A stretch of 64,000 nt of DNA from CAWCWK01 sp963842125 (GCA_963842125.1 CAWJFE010000005.1:186001-250000); one strand, 5' to 3'; shown: positions 1 to 9,563, numbered from the stretch's first letter. The notes: generated by a model not told the origin, from the letters alone. Numbers and translations are program-made.

Positions 1-413
1 TGGCGAAAGGCGAAATAGGCGCCGAAGAAGAGAATGGCGATGCCGATGACCATGCCCGGCAGCATTTGCGGCGCGAGGAGGAAGGCGGTGGCCGGACCGC
101 GCCCCGCGAACCGGCCGCGCACGAGCGCGAAGGCGGCGGGAACGCCGATGAACAGGCAGATCACCATCGTCAGGAGCGCGATCCGCAGGCTGGTGCCGGC
201 CGCATCGATGATCTGGCGGCGCCCGGCAAGATCGAGATACCAGTCGAACGTGAAGCCCTGCGGCGGGAAGGTGATGTAGGCCGTCTCGGTGAAAGAGATC
301 GCCACGACGATGAAGCTCGGCCCGATCAGAAGAACGAGGGCGAATACGGCGAGGGAGACGAGTACGGTCGCGCCGAGGCGATCGCCCCAGCTCAGGGACG
401 CGAAACGCTTCAT
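1..413 (-). CDS. ABC transporter permease (PotC/PotI-like), partial, runs off the window start
   Basis: Inner-membrane permease of a polyamine/Fe-type ABC importer; only the N-terminal ~137 residues are in the window. The translation begins MKRFASLSWGDRL, followed by a hydrophobic segment (about residues 14-38), the periplasmic stretch usual for the second permease of PotABCD-type systems, and further membrane segments. The start ATG (411-413) overlaps the stop of the preceding permease as ATGA, so it is the last visible gene of the minus-strand operon binding protein - SIS - PfkB - ATPase - permease - permease. The substrate cannot be read from the permease itself. Confidence 0.85.
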   Translation of the reverse strand, partial: MKRFASLSWGDRLGATVLVSLAVFALVLLIGPSFIVVAISFTETAYITFPPQGFTFDWYLDLAGRRQIIDAAGTSLRIALLTMVICLFIGVPAAFALVRGRFAGRGPATAFLLAPQMLPGMVIGIAILFFGAYFAFR

Positions 414-1345
414 CGGGGTCCCTCCGTCCAGCGCGCGGCGCGGTTGCCGGCCCATGTCATCGCCAGGATGAAAGCAAAGCAACTCGACAGGAGGAGGAGG
501 GCGAGGATCGCGCCTCGGTTCCAGTCGAGGATGACGACGATGTACTCGTAGACCTGCACGGCTAGCGTCATGTAGGCCCCGCCGCCTAGCAGTTGCGGGA
601 TGATGAAGTTCGTGTAGCTGAGCGCGAAGACGAGCGCGGCGCCGGCCGTGATGCCAGGCAGCGACATGGGCAGCGTGACGCGAAGAAAGGTCGAGACGTG
701 GCTGGCGCCCAGACCGAGCGAGGCCTGCTCGTAGGCCCGGTCGCGTGCGGCAAGGACCGTGATGAGCGGCAGGACCATGAAGGGCAGGTGGATCTGCGTC
801 ATGCCGAGGATGACGGCGAAATCGGTGTTGAGAAGCCGCAAGGGGCGATCGACGACGCCCATCTCGATCAGCGTGTTGTTCACCACCCCGCGGCGCCCGC
901 CGAGGATGACGAGCCAGGCATAGGTCCGCACCAGCGCGCTCGTCAGCAGCGGCGCTACGGTGATGAGTAGGATCGCGCCGCGCCCGACGCGGCCGACCAT
1001 GGTGTAGAAGTAGGCGAGCGGGTAGGCGAGGACGATGCAGGACAGCGTCGCCAGCACGCCGACATAGAAGGACCGCCACCAGAAGCGCCAGAAGAGGTCG
1101 TCGCCGAGGACCTCCGTCAGATGCGCGAACGTCCAGGTGCCCGGCTGCACCACGCCGCGCTCGATATCGACGAAGCCGAAGGCGAGCAGCAGCCCCATCG
1201 GGACGGCGAAGAAGAGAACGAGGAACATGAGCGCAGGTACGGCCGGCCAGATGCCGCCGGAGAGGAGCCGCCGCCCCAGGCGTGCGCCGATCCCCTCGTT
1301 TCGTGTCGCGGTGGGCCGGCCAGCGATCGCCTCCGTCCGCGTCAC
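410..1345 (-). CDS. ABC transporter permease (PotB/PotH-like)
   Basis: First permease of the same importer, 311 residues. After a charged N-terminus come about six membrane segments (first near residues 30-55) and the inner-membrane-component loop that contacts the ATPase, with the EQASLGLGAS stretch and the DRAYEQA region typical of PotB-like permeases. I place the start at GTG 1343-1345 because it overlaps the ATPase TOBE-domain stop as GTGA; a longer reading upstream is arginine-rich junk in the wrong frame of the ATPase gene. Translationally coupled on both sides. Confidence 0.88.
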   Translation of the reverse strand: MTRTEAIAGRPTATRNEGIGARLGRRLLSGGIWPAVPALMFLVLFFAVPMGLLLAFGFVDIERGVVQPGTWTFAHLTEVLGDDLFWRFWWRSFYVGVLATLSCIVLAYPLAYFYTMVGRVGRGAILLITVAPLLTSALVRTYAWLVILGGRRGVVNNTLIEMGVVDRPLRLLNTDFAVILGMTQIHLPFMVLPLITVLAARDRAYEQASLGLGASHVSTFLRVTLPMSLPGITAGAALVFALSYTNFIIPQLLGGGAYMTLAVQVYEYIVVILDWNRGAILALLLLSSCFAFILAMTWAGNRAARWTEGPR

Positions 1346-2408
1346 GCCCGCGCCTCCGGCACGACGACGCAGGCCGACGGCTCGACGAGCGAGAGGGAGA
1401 CGTCGTCGCCGGGTGCCGGGTCGGCCTCGCCCTGCCGGGACATGACCACCCGAAGTGGCGGATCGTCGGCGCCCGATTCCGATATCACCTCGTATTCCGT
1501 CGTCGCGCCCAGGACACGGGCGAAGGAGACCCGGCCGCGCCATTCCCCGCCCTCCCGCCGTGCCTCTTCGGACGCCGGCGCGATATGCAGGTTCTCCGGG
1601 CGGACGACGATCGTCACCGGACCTCCATGTTCGCTCGGCACGCCGACACCCGGCCCAAGCTCGGCGGCGCCACGGCAACGCTACGTCTCAAGAGGTTCGC
1701 GGCGCCGATGAAATCGGCGACATAGGGCGTGCCCGGCCGGTCGTAGATCTCTGCCGGCGCCCCGATTTGGAGGATGCGCCCGCCCTCCATGATGGCGATG
1801 CGATCAGAGATCGTCATGGCCTCCGTCTGGTCGTGCGTGACGCAGACCGTCGTGATGCCCACGGTCTTGACGAGCTTTCGCATCTCGATCTGCATCGCGA
1901 CGCGCAGCTTGGCGTCGAGCGCGTTGAACGCCTCGTCGAGGAGCAGCACGCGCGGCTTGATCACGAGGGCCCGCGCGAGGGCGACGCGCTGTTGCTGACC
2001 GCCCGAGAGCTCGGACGGATAGCGCCCGCCCATACCCGGCAGCGAGACGAGATCGAGCGCCTCTTGCACGCGGGCCCGCAAGGCACTGCCGCTCGCCTCC
2101 CGTCGCACCTTCGGCCCGTAGGCGACGTTGTCGGCCACGGTCATATGCGGAAAGAGCGCATAGTTCTGAAAGACGAAGCCGACGTTCCGGCGGTTGGGCG
2201 GAACGCGGGTCATCTCGTCGTCGCCGAGGAATATGTCCCCGCTGCTGGGCGTCTCGAACCCGGCGAGGCAGCGCAACAGCGTCGTCTTACCGCATCCGGA
2301 GGCCCCGAGAAGCGTGATGAGTTCGCCGTCGCCCACCTCCAGCGCGCAGTCGCGCAGTACGTGATTGTCCCCGAACCACTTGTCGAGCGAGCGGATGTCT
2401 ACGCGCAT
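1342..2408 (-). CDS. ABC transporter ATP-binding protein (PotA-like), frameshifted before the TOBE domain
   Basis: ATPase subunit of the importer. The first frame (2408 down to about 1660) has Walker A GASGCGKT (residues 35-42), Q-loop FQNYALFPHM, signature LSGGQ (134-138), Walker B LLLDEA with D158 and the switch histidine in VTHDQ (H192). The frame then closes at 1614, but the C-terminal TOBE domain continues in another frame (VTIVVRPENLHI to the end at 1342). Both frames together give about 355 residues, the usual PotA length, so one indel lies at about 1655-1690. The start overlaps the PfkB gene end by 10 bases. It could be a real pseudogene, but given other similar indels in this window a sequence error is more likely. 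Confidence 0.82.
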
Positions 2409-3292
2409 CTGGCGTTCTCCTCAGGTGGGAGGTCGAGACCGAGCCCGACCGGCCCCAGAGCGCACACGGCGCGCGCGCCGACATGGGCGGCGAGGTCGAG
2501 CGTGTCGGCAAGATCGAGACCCCGGGCGGCCGCAACGGCCAGTGCTCCGCATGTCGCGTCGCCGGCTCCCGTCGTATCGACGGCGCGCACGAGGTCCGCC
2601 GCGCGCCGCGCAATCAGCGTCCCGGACGCGTAGGCGGCGAGACCGTCCGGGCCGCGCGTCTGTACGACGAGCCGGACGGAGCGGGAGAGTTCGGCGGCCG
2701 AGGCATCGTCGTCGAGGTCGGGATGAAGGAGCCGCGTCTCAGCGAGGCTCGGCGCGAAGACGTCGGCTTGGACGAGGAGGCGATCGAGGTCGGCTTGGTG
2801 GTCGCGGGCATAGGCCTCGCTCGTGTCCAGGACGATCTTCGCGGCGGGATCGAGGACAGCGGCGATCGCCAGCGCGGAGGCGATCGGCATCGGACAGAGA
2901 ATGGCGGCGTCGTAGTCGCTCGTCTCGTCCGGCGGGGAGGGCGCGAGGCGATCCGTCAGGTCACGCCAGACCGCGTTCTGGTGGTGCGGCGAGGACCGTC
3001 GGTCTTCGCCATCGGCGATGAGCATCGCGCGCCGGGTTCGGTCCGGCACCGCCCGAAGCTGACTGAGGTCGGCACCGAGGCTAGCGAGTTGCGCGAGGAC
3101 CGAGCCGGGGAAGTCCGCCGGCCGAGCGGCATGCAGAACCGGCACGCCGCCGGCCGCGAGCACGCCAAGTGCCGCATAGAGCGCGCCGCCGCCCGGTACA
3201 TCGTCGATGCGGGTGCCTTCGCGCATCAGCGTATCGAGCGAGAGATAGCCGAAGACGGCGATCGTCGGTGGGCTCGGCGGACGTGCCGTCAC
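2399..3292 (-). CDS. PfkB-family carbohydrate kinase
   Basis: Ribokinase-fold sugar kinase, 297 residues. N-terminal substrate side with DVPGGGALYAALG (about 31-43) and the C-terminal anion-hole/catalytic signature DTTGAGDAT (239-247), with D245 the expected catalytic base. PfkB enzymes phosphorylate sugars or sugar conjugates using ATP. Its position between an SIS-domain protein and the ABC ATPase, overlapping both, recalls FrlD (fructoselysine 6-kinase), which works with the SIS protein FrlB. The exact substrate is inference; fructose-amine, aminosugar and nucleoside kinases share the fold. Confidence 0.82.
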   Translation of the reverse strand: MTARPPSPPTIAVFGYLSLDTLMREGTRIDDVPGGGALYAALGVLAAGGVPVLHAARPADFPGSVLAQLASLGADLSQLRAVPDRTRRAMLIADGEDRRSSPHHQNAVWRDLTDRLAPSPPDETSDYDAAILCPMPIASALAIAAVLDPAAKIVLDTSEAYARDHQADLDRLLVQADVFAPSLAETRLLHPDLDDDASAAELSRSVRLVVQTRGPDGLAAYASGTLIARRAADLVRAVDTTGAGDATCGALAVAAARGLDLADTLDLAAHVGARAVCALGPVGLGLDLPPEENARCA

Positions 3293-4395
3293 TGTCCCGT
3301 CCCGATGAGCGAGCGGCGCGTAAGCCTTCGGCTGGTGCGGAAGCGGGCTTCATCATTCTTGAGGTGAAGGCGCGTGTCGGGATCGAGCCCGCCGGCGCGG
3401 GACAAGCGATAGGCGAGGAGCTGAAGGAGGACGGGGGCGAAGAGGGTGGGCTCGACGCCCGATGGCATCCGATAGACGCCGCCGCCATCATGTTCTGGTG
3501 CGTCCGATCCGATCCACATCGTGCGGAAGCCCGCATCCCGGAGTGCGGCGCCGGCCTCGTCGGCGACCTCGGCTACGGCCGGGGACGTGGGAAGATAGAC
3601 GATCAGTTCGTCGGCGCCGGCCGTCCAGAACTGGCGGTGCGCGAATTCCTCGATATCGTCCGTCCAGACCGGAACGCGCGCCACCTCGACGAGCTTGGCC
3701 GCTCCGTAGTCCGCCGTGGCAATTCCAGCGGCACCGCAGGATAGAATGCGAACGCCGCTCGGCATGCCGTCCTCGGTGGCCGCTCGCGCGAGATCGTCGA
3801 GGGTCGTGAGTTCACCCGACAGAGCGTCCGCCGTTCGCACGATCCGGTCCGCCATAGCATCGTCGTCGCCATCAAGGGCGGCGCGGGCGAGACGGAGGGT
3901 GGCCATCGTTGCGAGATAGCTCGCCGTGCCGCACAAGAAGGGCGCGATGTCCGGCAGGTCGAGGCTGTGATTGGGCGCACCCAGCGCGGCGAGGCGACCG
4001 CCGGCCGAGTTCGTGAGTGCCGCGACGGGCGTATGGGAGGCGACGAGCGCCTCGGCCGCCTCGACCGTCCGATCGACGTTGCCGGACATCGAGATGGCGA
4101 GGCCTCGGTCCGCATGGCCGGCGAGGGCCGCGCGGTGGCCGAGCACATCCAAGCCACTCGTTCCGATCCATCGGTTCGATTCAGCGCTCGCGGCCCGGGC
4201 GGCGAACCAGCCGTCGCCCGAGCCGAAGACGTAGGTCCGGCCACCATCATCCGGCGACAGGTTGGCGCGCGCAAAGGCTGAGATCTCTGCGCGGCGGGCG
4301 ACCAACCCGCGCAGAACCTCGGGCTGCCGACGGATGTCGGTCAGCATGGGGGTGGCCATATCGTCGGCCGGCACTGCCTTCGCGCGCGCGTTCAT
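3289..4395 (-). CDS. SIS-domain sugar isomerase/deglycase-like protein (first copy)
   Basis: 368 residues with tandem SIS folds, the GlmS-isomerase/AgaS/FrlB type that binds phosphosugars. The first SIS has TYVFGSGDGWFAARAA (about 54-69) and AISMSGNVDRT (the Ser-rich phosphate loop, here SMSGN). The second has ILSCGAAGIA followed by WTDDIEEFAHRQFW, the Glu/His pair in the position of the catalytic residues of FrlB/FraB deglycases. No glutaminase domain is present, so this is not GlmS. The start ATG follows the binding-protein gene stop by 4 bases. Likely role, by context: cleavage or isomerisation of the sugar phosphate made by the neighbouring PfkB kinase. Confidence 0.78.
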   Translation of the reverse strand: MNARAKAVPADDMATPMLTDIRRQPEVLRGLVARRAEISAFARANLSPDDGGRTYVFGSGDGWFAARAASAESNRWIGTSGLDVLGHRAALAGHADRGLAISMSGNVDRTVEAAEALVASHTPVAALTNSAGGRLAALGAPNHSLDLPDIAPFLCGTASYLATMATLRLARAALDGDDDAMADRIVRTADALSGELTTLDDLARAATEDGMPSGVRILSCGAAGIATADYGAAKLVEVARVPVWTDDIEEFAHRQFWTAGADELIVYLPTSPAVAEVADEAGAALRDAGFRTMWIGSDAPEHDGGGVYRMPSGVEPTLFAPVLLQLLAYRLSRAGGLDPDTRLHLKNDEARFRTSRRLTRRSLIGTGQ

Positions 4396-4399
4396 GGTG

Positions 4400-5455
4400 C
4401 TAGCCCGCGAACGTGCGGTCGAACTGCTCGACGAGATCGCCGCGGATGGGCACGATCTTCGACCAGTCGACCGTCTGCAGGTTCAGCACCTCCTCGGGCG
4501 TCGAGGGGGTGTAGGGCCGAGCGGCCTGCGGAATCTCGACGCCCTTGACGGTGACGCCGAAATAGTAAGGCGCCGCGGCCGCCATCGTCTGATACTCCTC
4601 GCTCAGGATGCCGTTCAGCCATTCGTTCACGAGCTCGGGCTCACGCGCATTGGCGATCTGGGACATGAACGAGACGATCGCGACGGGACCGGGATCGGGT
4701 TTCACGAACTTGATCGGCAGGCCCTTCTCGGCCGCGACGGCCGCGTCGTTGTTCCACAAGGGCGCCATGGCGATCTCGCCACGCTCCATCATTTGCGCGA
4801 GGATGCGCGGGCTGCGCCCGGCGATCGGGTCGAGTTCCTGCAGCTTCTGCCAGCCGACCGAGAGGTCGTCCTCCGAACCGCCGAAGATCTTGGAGACGAC
4901 GGCGAGCGTGCCCAGTCCGAGATTGGACGAGGTGCGGCAGATGCCGACCTGGCCCGCATACTCCTCGTTCCACATGTCGGCCCAGGACGTCGGCGGCGTC
5001 TCGACCATCTCTTCGTTATAGGCGAGGCCGATCAGCGAGAACGTGGCCGGCACGCCGTAGCCCTGGCTCTTCTCGACGAACTCCGGGAAGGCGTTGGCGA
5101 GGTTGGGGATCTGCGACGGGTCGGACTTCGCGATGTAGCCTTCCTCGATCGCGATGAGGTGCGGCGGCTCGCCGTTCGGCATCGCGTCATAGGGACTGAA
5201 GCCCTGCGCGGCCTTGATCTGGGCCACGATGTCCTGGCTCTCGGACGGGACCAGCACGACGCGCAGGCCCGGGTTCTCGGCCTCCAACTTGTCGCCCAGC
5301 CAACGGTGCGGTTCCTGAAGGGCACCGCCATAGCTGATGACGACGAGTTCGCGGTCCTGCGCGCGCAGGATGCCGGGCTTGGCCAGCGTCGCGGCCGCCG
5401 CGCCTGCGCCTAGCAGGCCACGGTGGAAGGTTCTGCGGCTGATAGAATGGGTCAT
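4400..5455 (-). CDS. ABC transporter extracellular substrate-binding protein (PotD/PotF-like), Tat signal
   Basis: Periplasmic binding protein, 351 residues. It starts MTHSISRRTFHRGLLGAGAA, a twin-arginine signal (SRRTFHR) followed by a hydrophobic core and a cut near ILRA-QD. The mature part (ELVVISYGGALQEP) is typical of family 1 polyamine/Fe3+-type binding proteins. I chose ATG 5453-5455 because GGAGG lies 6 bases upstream and the signal peptide begins there; the frame is open 40 codons further but that part is not signal-like. It heads the operon with the SIS, kinase, ATPase and two permease genes. Confidence 0.87.
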   Translation of the reverse strand: MTHSISRRTFHRGLLGAGAAAATLAKPGILRAQDRELVVISYGGALQEPHRWLGDKLEAENPGLRVVLVPSESQDIVAQIKAAQGFSPYDAMPNGEPPHLIAIEEGYIAKSDPSQIPNLANAFPEFVEKSQGYGVPATFSLIGLAYNEEMVETPPTSWADMWNEEYAGQVGICRTSSNLGLGTLAVVSKIFGGSEDDLSVGWQKLQELDPIAGRSPRILAQMMERGEIAMAPLWNNDAAVAAEKGLPIKFVKPDPGPVAIVSFMSQIANAREPELVNEWLNGILSEEYQTMAAAAPYYFGVTVKGVEIPQAARPYTPSTPEEVLNLQTVDWSKIVPIRGDLVEQFDRTFAG

Positions 5456-5593
5456 CTTCGCCTCCTGAATGACGGGTCGTCTCGTGTTGAGTCGTCTCTT
5501 GATCGGTCGTCTGCGATGCCGGTTCTTGAACGCCGACTGATGGTCCGGGCGCGGATGGCGGTGGCCACCGCGCACGGCCTCCCTGTCCCAGCC

Positions 5594-6796
5594 TCAGTCG
5601 AGGCCGGCCGGGTCCGTCCTGATCGCGCCGTGGCGGATCAGCCAGTAGTCATCCCGGCGCCGGAGCGGCAGGAAGGAGAGATCGCGCCCGCGTGCGACGT
5701 GCAGAGCCAGAAGCTGCGCGGGCAGATGGAAGGTGAGGGGGCTCAAGAGCTCGTGCGGGGCGCGGGGCATCGCCAGCCGCACGCTGGCCGGGCCGGTCAG
5801 CGCTTCGACGTCCGTTGCGAGAAGCGCCGTGCCGCCGGCATTGGCGATACCGGTCAGCATCTCTTCGGCGCGATCGACCGCATTGCCGGATGGCGCCAAC
5901 ACGATGACAGGACCATTCGCCCGGCCTTCCACGGTGAGGAAATACTGGAGGTGCGCCCACTCTTCGAGGTCCTGCGGCACGCCGTTGAGGGGGGCCTGCT
6001 CGTGGAACTTGGCGGCCGAATATTCGGCCGTACCGACGTTGGGACCTGCGCCGATCGTCCAGACGGTGTCGAAAGCCTCAGTTTCGGCTACGAAGGTTGC
6101 GATGGCGGGCTCGATCGCGTGGGCCGCGGGCCCGATCTGAGCCAGTCCCTCCCGGATGCGTGCCAGCCACCCATCCCTCTCCGCGGCGGTCAGCCGGTCG
6201 CGCAGCACCCCGATCTCGAGTGCGAGCGCCCAGTGCGCCGCGAGCGCCGCCAGATATTCCGACATGTTGAGAAAGACGCGGCGATAGTGGTCCGGCAGAG
6301 CCTCGTCGCGCACCACGGGACGGTGGAGAACGAGGTCGGCGCCCTGCGCCAGCGGGCCCGTGTCCGACCCCGTGATGCCGACGGTGAGCCGGCCCGCGGC
6401 CTTCGCCAGGGTGACGCCCTCGCGGGTTCGCGTGGAATTGCCGGAGTTCGAGACGGCGACGACGACATCCCGCTCGTCGAGCAGCGGAATGCCGTAGCGG
6501 GCGAGAGTCAGCGAGGTCTGCGCCTCGGCGTAGAGGCCCGTCCAGCGCTGAATGGCCGGGAGGGCCGATCTCGCCGCGAAGAGACTGTCGCCGGAGCCGA
6601 CGAAGAGGAGGCGTGTCAGCTGGGGTCCGGCGCGGTCGAGAAGCTCCCGAGCGGTGATCGCCGCACGTTCGAAGATCAGTTCGACATCGAAGCCCGTCGC
6701 CGCCGCGCCCGCGCAGGCGTCGGCATAGGACGAGGGGAAGGTGACCGGCGATGCGGCCGAGTTCGGCGACGGAGCGGCCGACGATGCAATGGACAT
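5594..6796 (-). CDS. SIS-domain sugar isomerase/deglycase-like protein (second copy)
   Basis: 400 residues, paralogous to the SIS protein at 3289-4395 (both have an L/Y-VFGSGDS/GxFAARxA loop and an EE-F/W-AH motif). First SIS: LLFVGSGDSLFAARSA, then VVAVSNSGNSTRTREG, a full Ser-rich phosphate-binding loop. Second SIS: GAGPNVGTAEYSAAKFHEQ then PQDLEEWAHLQYF, carrying the Glu/His pair. ATG 6794-6796 is preferred to an in-frame TTG 15 bases upstream. It is separated from the binding-protein gene by 138 bases on the same strand and probably belongs to the same regulon. One copy may be a deglycase and the other an isomerase; this cannot be decided from sequence. Confidence 0.78.
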   Translation of the reverse strand: MSIASSAAPSPNSAASPVTFPSSYADACAGAAATGFDVELIFERAAITARELLDRAGPQLTRLLFVGSGDSLFAARSALPAIQRWTGLYAEAQTSLTLARYGIPLLDERDVVVAVSNSGNSTRTREGVTLAKAAGRLTVGITGSDTGPLAQGADLVLHRPVVRDEALPDHYRRVFLNMSEYLAALAAHWALALEIGVLRDRLTAAERDGWLARIREGLAQIGPAAHAIEPAIATFVAETEAFDTVWTIGAGPNVGTAEYSAAKFHEQAPLNGVPQDLEEWAHLQYFLTVEGRANGPVIVLAPSGNAVDRAEEMLTGIANAGGTALLATDVEALTGPASVRLAMPRAPHELLSPLTFHLPAQLLALHVARGRDLSFLPLRRRDDYWLIRHGAIRTDPAGLD

Positions 6797-7080
6797 GGGA
6801 GCAACCAGCAAAGCAGGGACAGGGGCGAGATCCTTGACGGATCATGCCGATGCAAACGCACGGGGCACGAAGTCCCGCGCTGCGCTATCCGTGCTGACCT
6901 GCGATCGCCCTGACGAGACAGACGAAGGCACGACCCGAGCGGGAACGGCACTTGAAGTACCCCCCGCGTCGTCCGGTCGTGCGCCTGCGTACTGTCACGA
7001 GAGTGAACTCCTGTTCGCTATGACGAAGGCTAGACCGACCCGCGCGCGTTTGGCAAGGGGTATCGGCATAAGGAGTGTGC

Positions 7081-8634
7081 ATGACTGATAATGAGGCAGA
7101 TGCTGAGGTCGTCATCGAATCCGACTGGCTGCTGGAGCGATTCGATGGCGATCGGCCCGTCATTCACGAGGACGCGGCACTTGTGGTCTCGGCTGGCCGG
7201 GTCGCGCGTATCGGCGGTCGCACGGCCCTGCGAGACGCGTTGCCCGATGCACCGAGGGCAGGGGGGGCGGGACAGGTACTGGTACCCGGCTTCGTCAATG
7301 CGCATCACCATGTCGGCGCGACGCCTTTGCAGCTCGGCTCGCTCGACCATCCGCTCGAACTCTGGTTCGCAAGCCGCCTCGCGCTGCGCGATGTCGACCC
7401 CTATCTCGACACGCTCCAGTCCGCCTTCGAGATGATCGAGTCGGGCGTGACGACCGTTCAACACCTCCATAGCCGCGCCGCGGGCGGGCTGGCCGGTCTG
7501 GAGAAGGCCTCGAGCGCGGTTCTGGCCGCTTATGGGGATATCGGCCTTCGGGTGTCCTATTCGATGGCGCTGCGCGACCAGAACCGCTTGGTCTACGAAC
7601 CCGACGCGGATTTCGTCGCCCGGCTACCAGTGTCGCTGAGGCCGGCGATGGAAGCCTATTTCGCGGCCTTCACCGTTTCCCTGTCCGATCAGGTATTCTT
7701 CTTCGAAAGCCTCCTGGGACACGCGGACGGCCGTGTGGCCGTGCAACTGGCCCCGTCCAATCTCCACTGGCTCTCCGACGAAGCGCTCGGCAGCGTCGCC
7801 GACCTTTCGACAAGGCATGCACCTGGGGGCGATGCCGATGCGGGTCTGTGCATGCATGCGCATATCGTCGAGACGCCCTATCAGGCCGAGTACGCAAGGC
7901 GACGGACGGGCGGCACGGCGCTCGCGCATTTCGACCGGTTCGGTCTCGTCGGACCGGCCCTCACCGTCGGGCATGGTGTCTGGCTGACGGACGGCGACCT
8001 CGACCTCATCGCCGAGCGGGGCGCATGCGTGTGCCACAATTGCAGCTCGAACCTGCGCCTCAAGAGCGGCATCGCACCCGTCAATCGCATGTTGGCGCGA
8101 GGTATTCCGGTCGCCATCGGGATCGACGAGGCCGGCATCAACGACGATCGCGATATGCTGCAGGAGATGCGGCTCGTGCAGCGCTTCCACCGCCCGCCCG
8201 GCATCGACGCGCCAGCGCCTAGCTCGGCCCAGCTCCTTCGGATGGCGACGGAGCACGGCGCCCGCACCACGCCCTTCGGCAGCCGCATAGGCTCGCTGAC
8301 GCCGGGCTCGCAGGCCGACTGCGTACTCTTCGACTGGAATCGAATGACCGCCCCCTGGCAGTCGCCGGATGTACCTGTACTCGACGTCCTAGTGCAGCGC
8401 GCGAAGGCCGGTGCGGTGCGCGAGGTGCGTGTGGCCGGCGAGGCGATCTATCGGGACGGACGGCATCTCAAGGTCGACAAGGACGAGACCATGGCCGAAC
8501 TCGCGCGCTTCTTCGCCAGAGCGCTGACCGGGGAGGAAACCGCGCGGCGTGGCCTCGCGCGCGATGTCATGCCCCACGTCCGGGCCTTCTACGCAGACTA
8601 CCTCCCGCCGCTCCCGGCGGACCCCAGGGACTGA
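7081..8634 (+). CDS. Amidohydrolase, ATZ/TRZ (guanine/8-oxoguanine deaminase-like) family
   Basis: 517-residue metal-dependent hydrolase of the amidohydrolase superfamily. It shows the HxH metal motif in NAHHHVG (H75, H77), a third ligand in MHAHIVETPYQ, a fourth in VGHGVWL, and the aspartate in AIGIDEAGINDDRDM, i.e. the subtype III ligand set of cytosine/guanine/atrazine-type deaminases. Members remove amino or chloro groups from heterocycles or hydrolyse cyclic amides. Start ATG 7081 has AAGGAG 5 bases upstream; an in-frame GTG at 7075 lies inside that Shine-Dalgarno. Its 3' end overlaps the convergent PuuE-like gene by 37 bases. With the neighbouring racemase and PuuE-like hydrolase it suggests purine/ureide or hydantoin breakdown. 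Confidence 0.82.
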   Translation: MTDNEADAEVVIESDWLLERFDGDRPVIHEDAALVVSAGRVARIGGRTALRDALPDAPRAGGAGQVLVPGFVNAHHHVGATPLQLGSLDHPLELWFASRLALRDVDPYLDTLQSAFEMIESGVTTVQHLHSRAAGGLAGLEKASSAVLAAYGDIGLRVSYSMALRDQNRLVYEPDADFVARLPVSLRPAMEAYFAAFTVSLSDQVFFFESLLGHADGRVAVQLAPSNLHWLSDEALGSVADLSTRHAPGGDADAGLCMHAHIVETPYQAEYARRRTGGTALAHFDRFGLVGPALTVGHGVWLTDGDLDLIAERGACVCHNCSSNLRLKSGIAPVNRMLARGIPVAIGIDEAGINDDRDMLQEMRLVQRFHRPPGIDAPAPSSAQLLRMATEHGARTTPFGSRIGSLTPGSQADCVLFDWNRMTAPWQSPDVPVLDVLVQRAKAGAVREVRVAGEAIYRDGRHLKVDKDETMAELARFFARALTGEETARRGLARDVMPHVRAFYADYLPPLPADPRD

Positions 8635-9563
8635 AGCCAGCGCGTAGGCCGATCGACCCGTTCGGCGAAGGCCTCGGCGATGTCCAACCGGCGCGCGAGC
8701 CAGATCCGGTCGCGGCGTTCGTCGAGAAGACCGAGGATGTCGCGCACCGCCTTGAACCGGGCCGGGCGTCCGGCGATGCGAAGGTGGAAACCGATGTTGA
8801 GCACCCGCGCCTGTCCCGCATCCGCCTCGTCGAGCAAGGTATCGAGCGCATCGCGTACATAATCCGTCATGTCGTCCGCTCGAACGAAGCCGTTGGGGTG
8901 GAAGAACTTCATATCGTTCGTGTCGAGCGCATAAGGTACGACCACGAGGCGCCCGCCTTCCGCCCAGTAGGGCAGATCGTCGTCGAACGCGTTCGACGTA
9001 TAGGCGAAGCCGCGTTCGATCAGGAGCAGGCGGGTCCAGGCGCTCTCGCCGCCACGACAGAAGAAGCCGCGCGCCCGGACGCCGGTCGCCGCCTCGATCG
9101 CATAGAGTGCGCGGTCGAGGTCGGCGGCCTCTTCGTCGCGGGACGCGTAGTCGGCATGAGGGCGCCAGAGCCAACCATGGCAGGCGGCTTCGTGGCCGCG
9201 TTCGGTGCACGCCTTCGCGAGATCGGGCGCGCGGTCGACGGCGCGTCCGCAAAAGAAGATCGTCGCCGGGCAATCGTGCCGGTCGAACGCGTCGAGAAAG
9301 CGCCAGAGGCCTGCGCGGAGGCCATAGGCGAAGATCTGCTCCTGCCCGAAATCGCGGCGTCCGCTCGGCACGACGCTCATCACCTCGCCCATGCGCTCGC
9401 TGGCCGGGTCGCCGTCCCCCACCTGCATCTCGGCGCCCTCCTCGAAGTTCAGCACGACGCTGACAGCGAGCCGGGTTCCGTTCGGCCACATGAGGTCCGG
9501 CCAGCGGCCGTGATAGCCGACCAGATCACGTTCGGCGTCGGGAGATGGTATGCCCTGGCTCAT
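8598..9563 (-). CDS. Polysaccharide-deacetylase-fold hydrolase, PuuE (allantoinase)-like
   Basis: 321 residues of the NodB/polysaccharide deacetylase fold, in the subgroup that includes cofactor-independent allantoinase PuuE: VVLNFEEGAEM near residue 36 and the EAACHGWLWRPH segment match the conserved NYEEG and HGxRW blocks. The classical deacetylase HxxxH zinc motif is not obvious, consistent with the PuuE group. It may open allantoin or a similar cyclic ureide. The neighbours (amidohydrolase and hydantoin-type racemase) fit this. Divergently placed against the racemase gene, with 115 bases between the two starts; convergent overlap with the amidohydrolase. Confidence 0.72.
   Translation of the reverse strand: MSQGIPSPDAERDLVGYHGRWPDLMWPNGTRLAVSVVLNFEEGAEMQVGDGDPASERMGEVMSVVPSGRRDFGQEQIFAYGLRAGLWRFLDAFDRHDCPATIFFCGRAVDRAPDLAKACTERGHEAACHGWLWRPHADYASRDEEAADLDRALYAIEAATGVRARGFFCRGGESAWTRLLLIERGFAYTSNAFDDDLPYWAEGGRLVVVPYALDTNDMKFFHPNGFVRADDMTDYVRDALDTLLDEADAGQARVLNIGFHLRIAGRPARFKAVRDILGLLDERRDRIWLARRLDIAEAFAERVDRPTRWLQSLGSAGSGGR

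Noticed and set aside
6812..7080. Possible small gene between the SIS and amidohydrolase genes
   Set aside because: The readings there lack homology, a ribosome-binding site and consistent codon bias; it is treated as a divergent promoter region.
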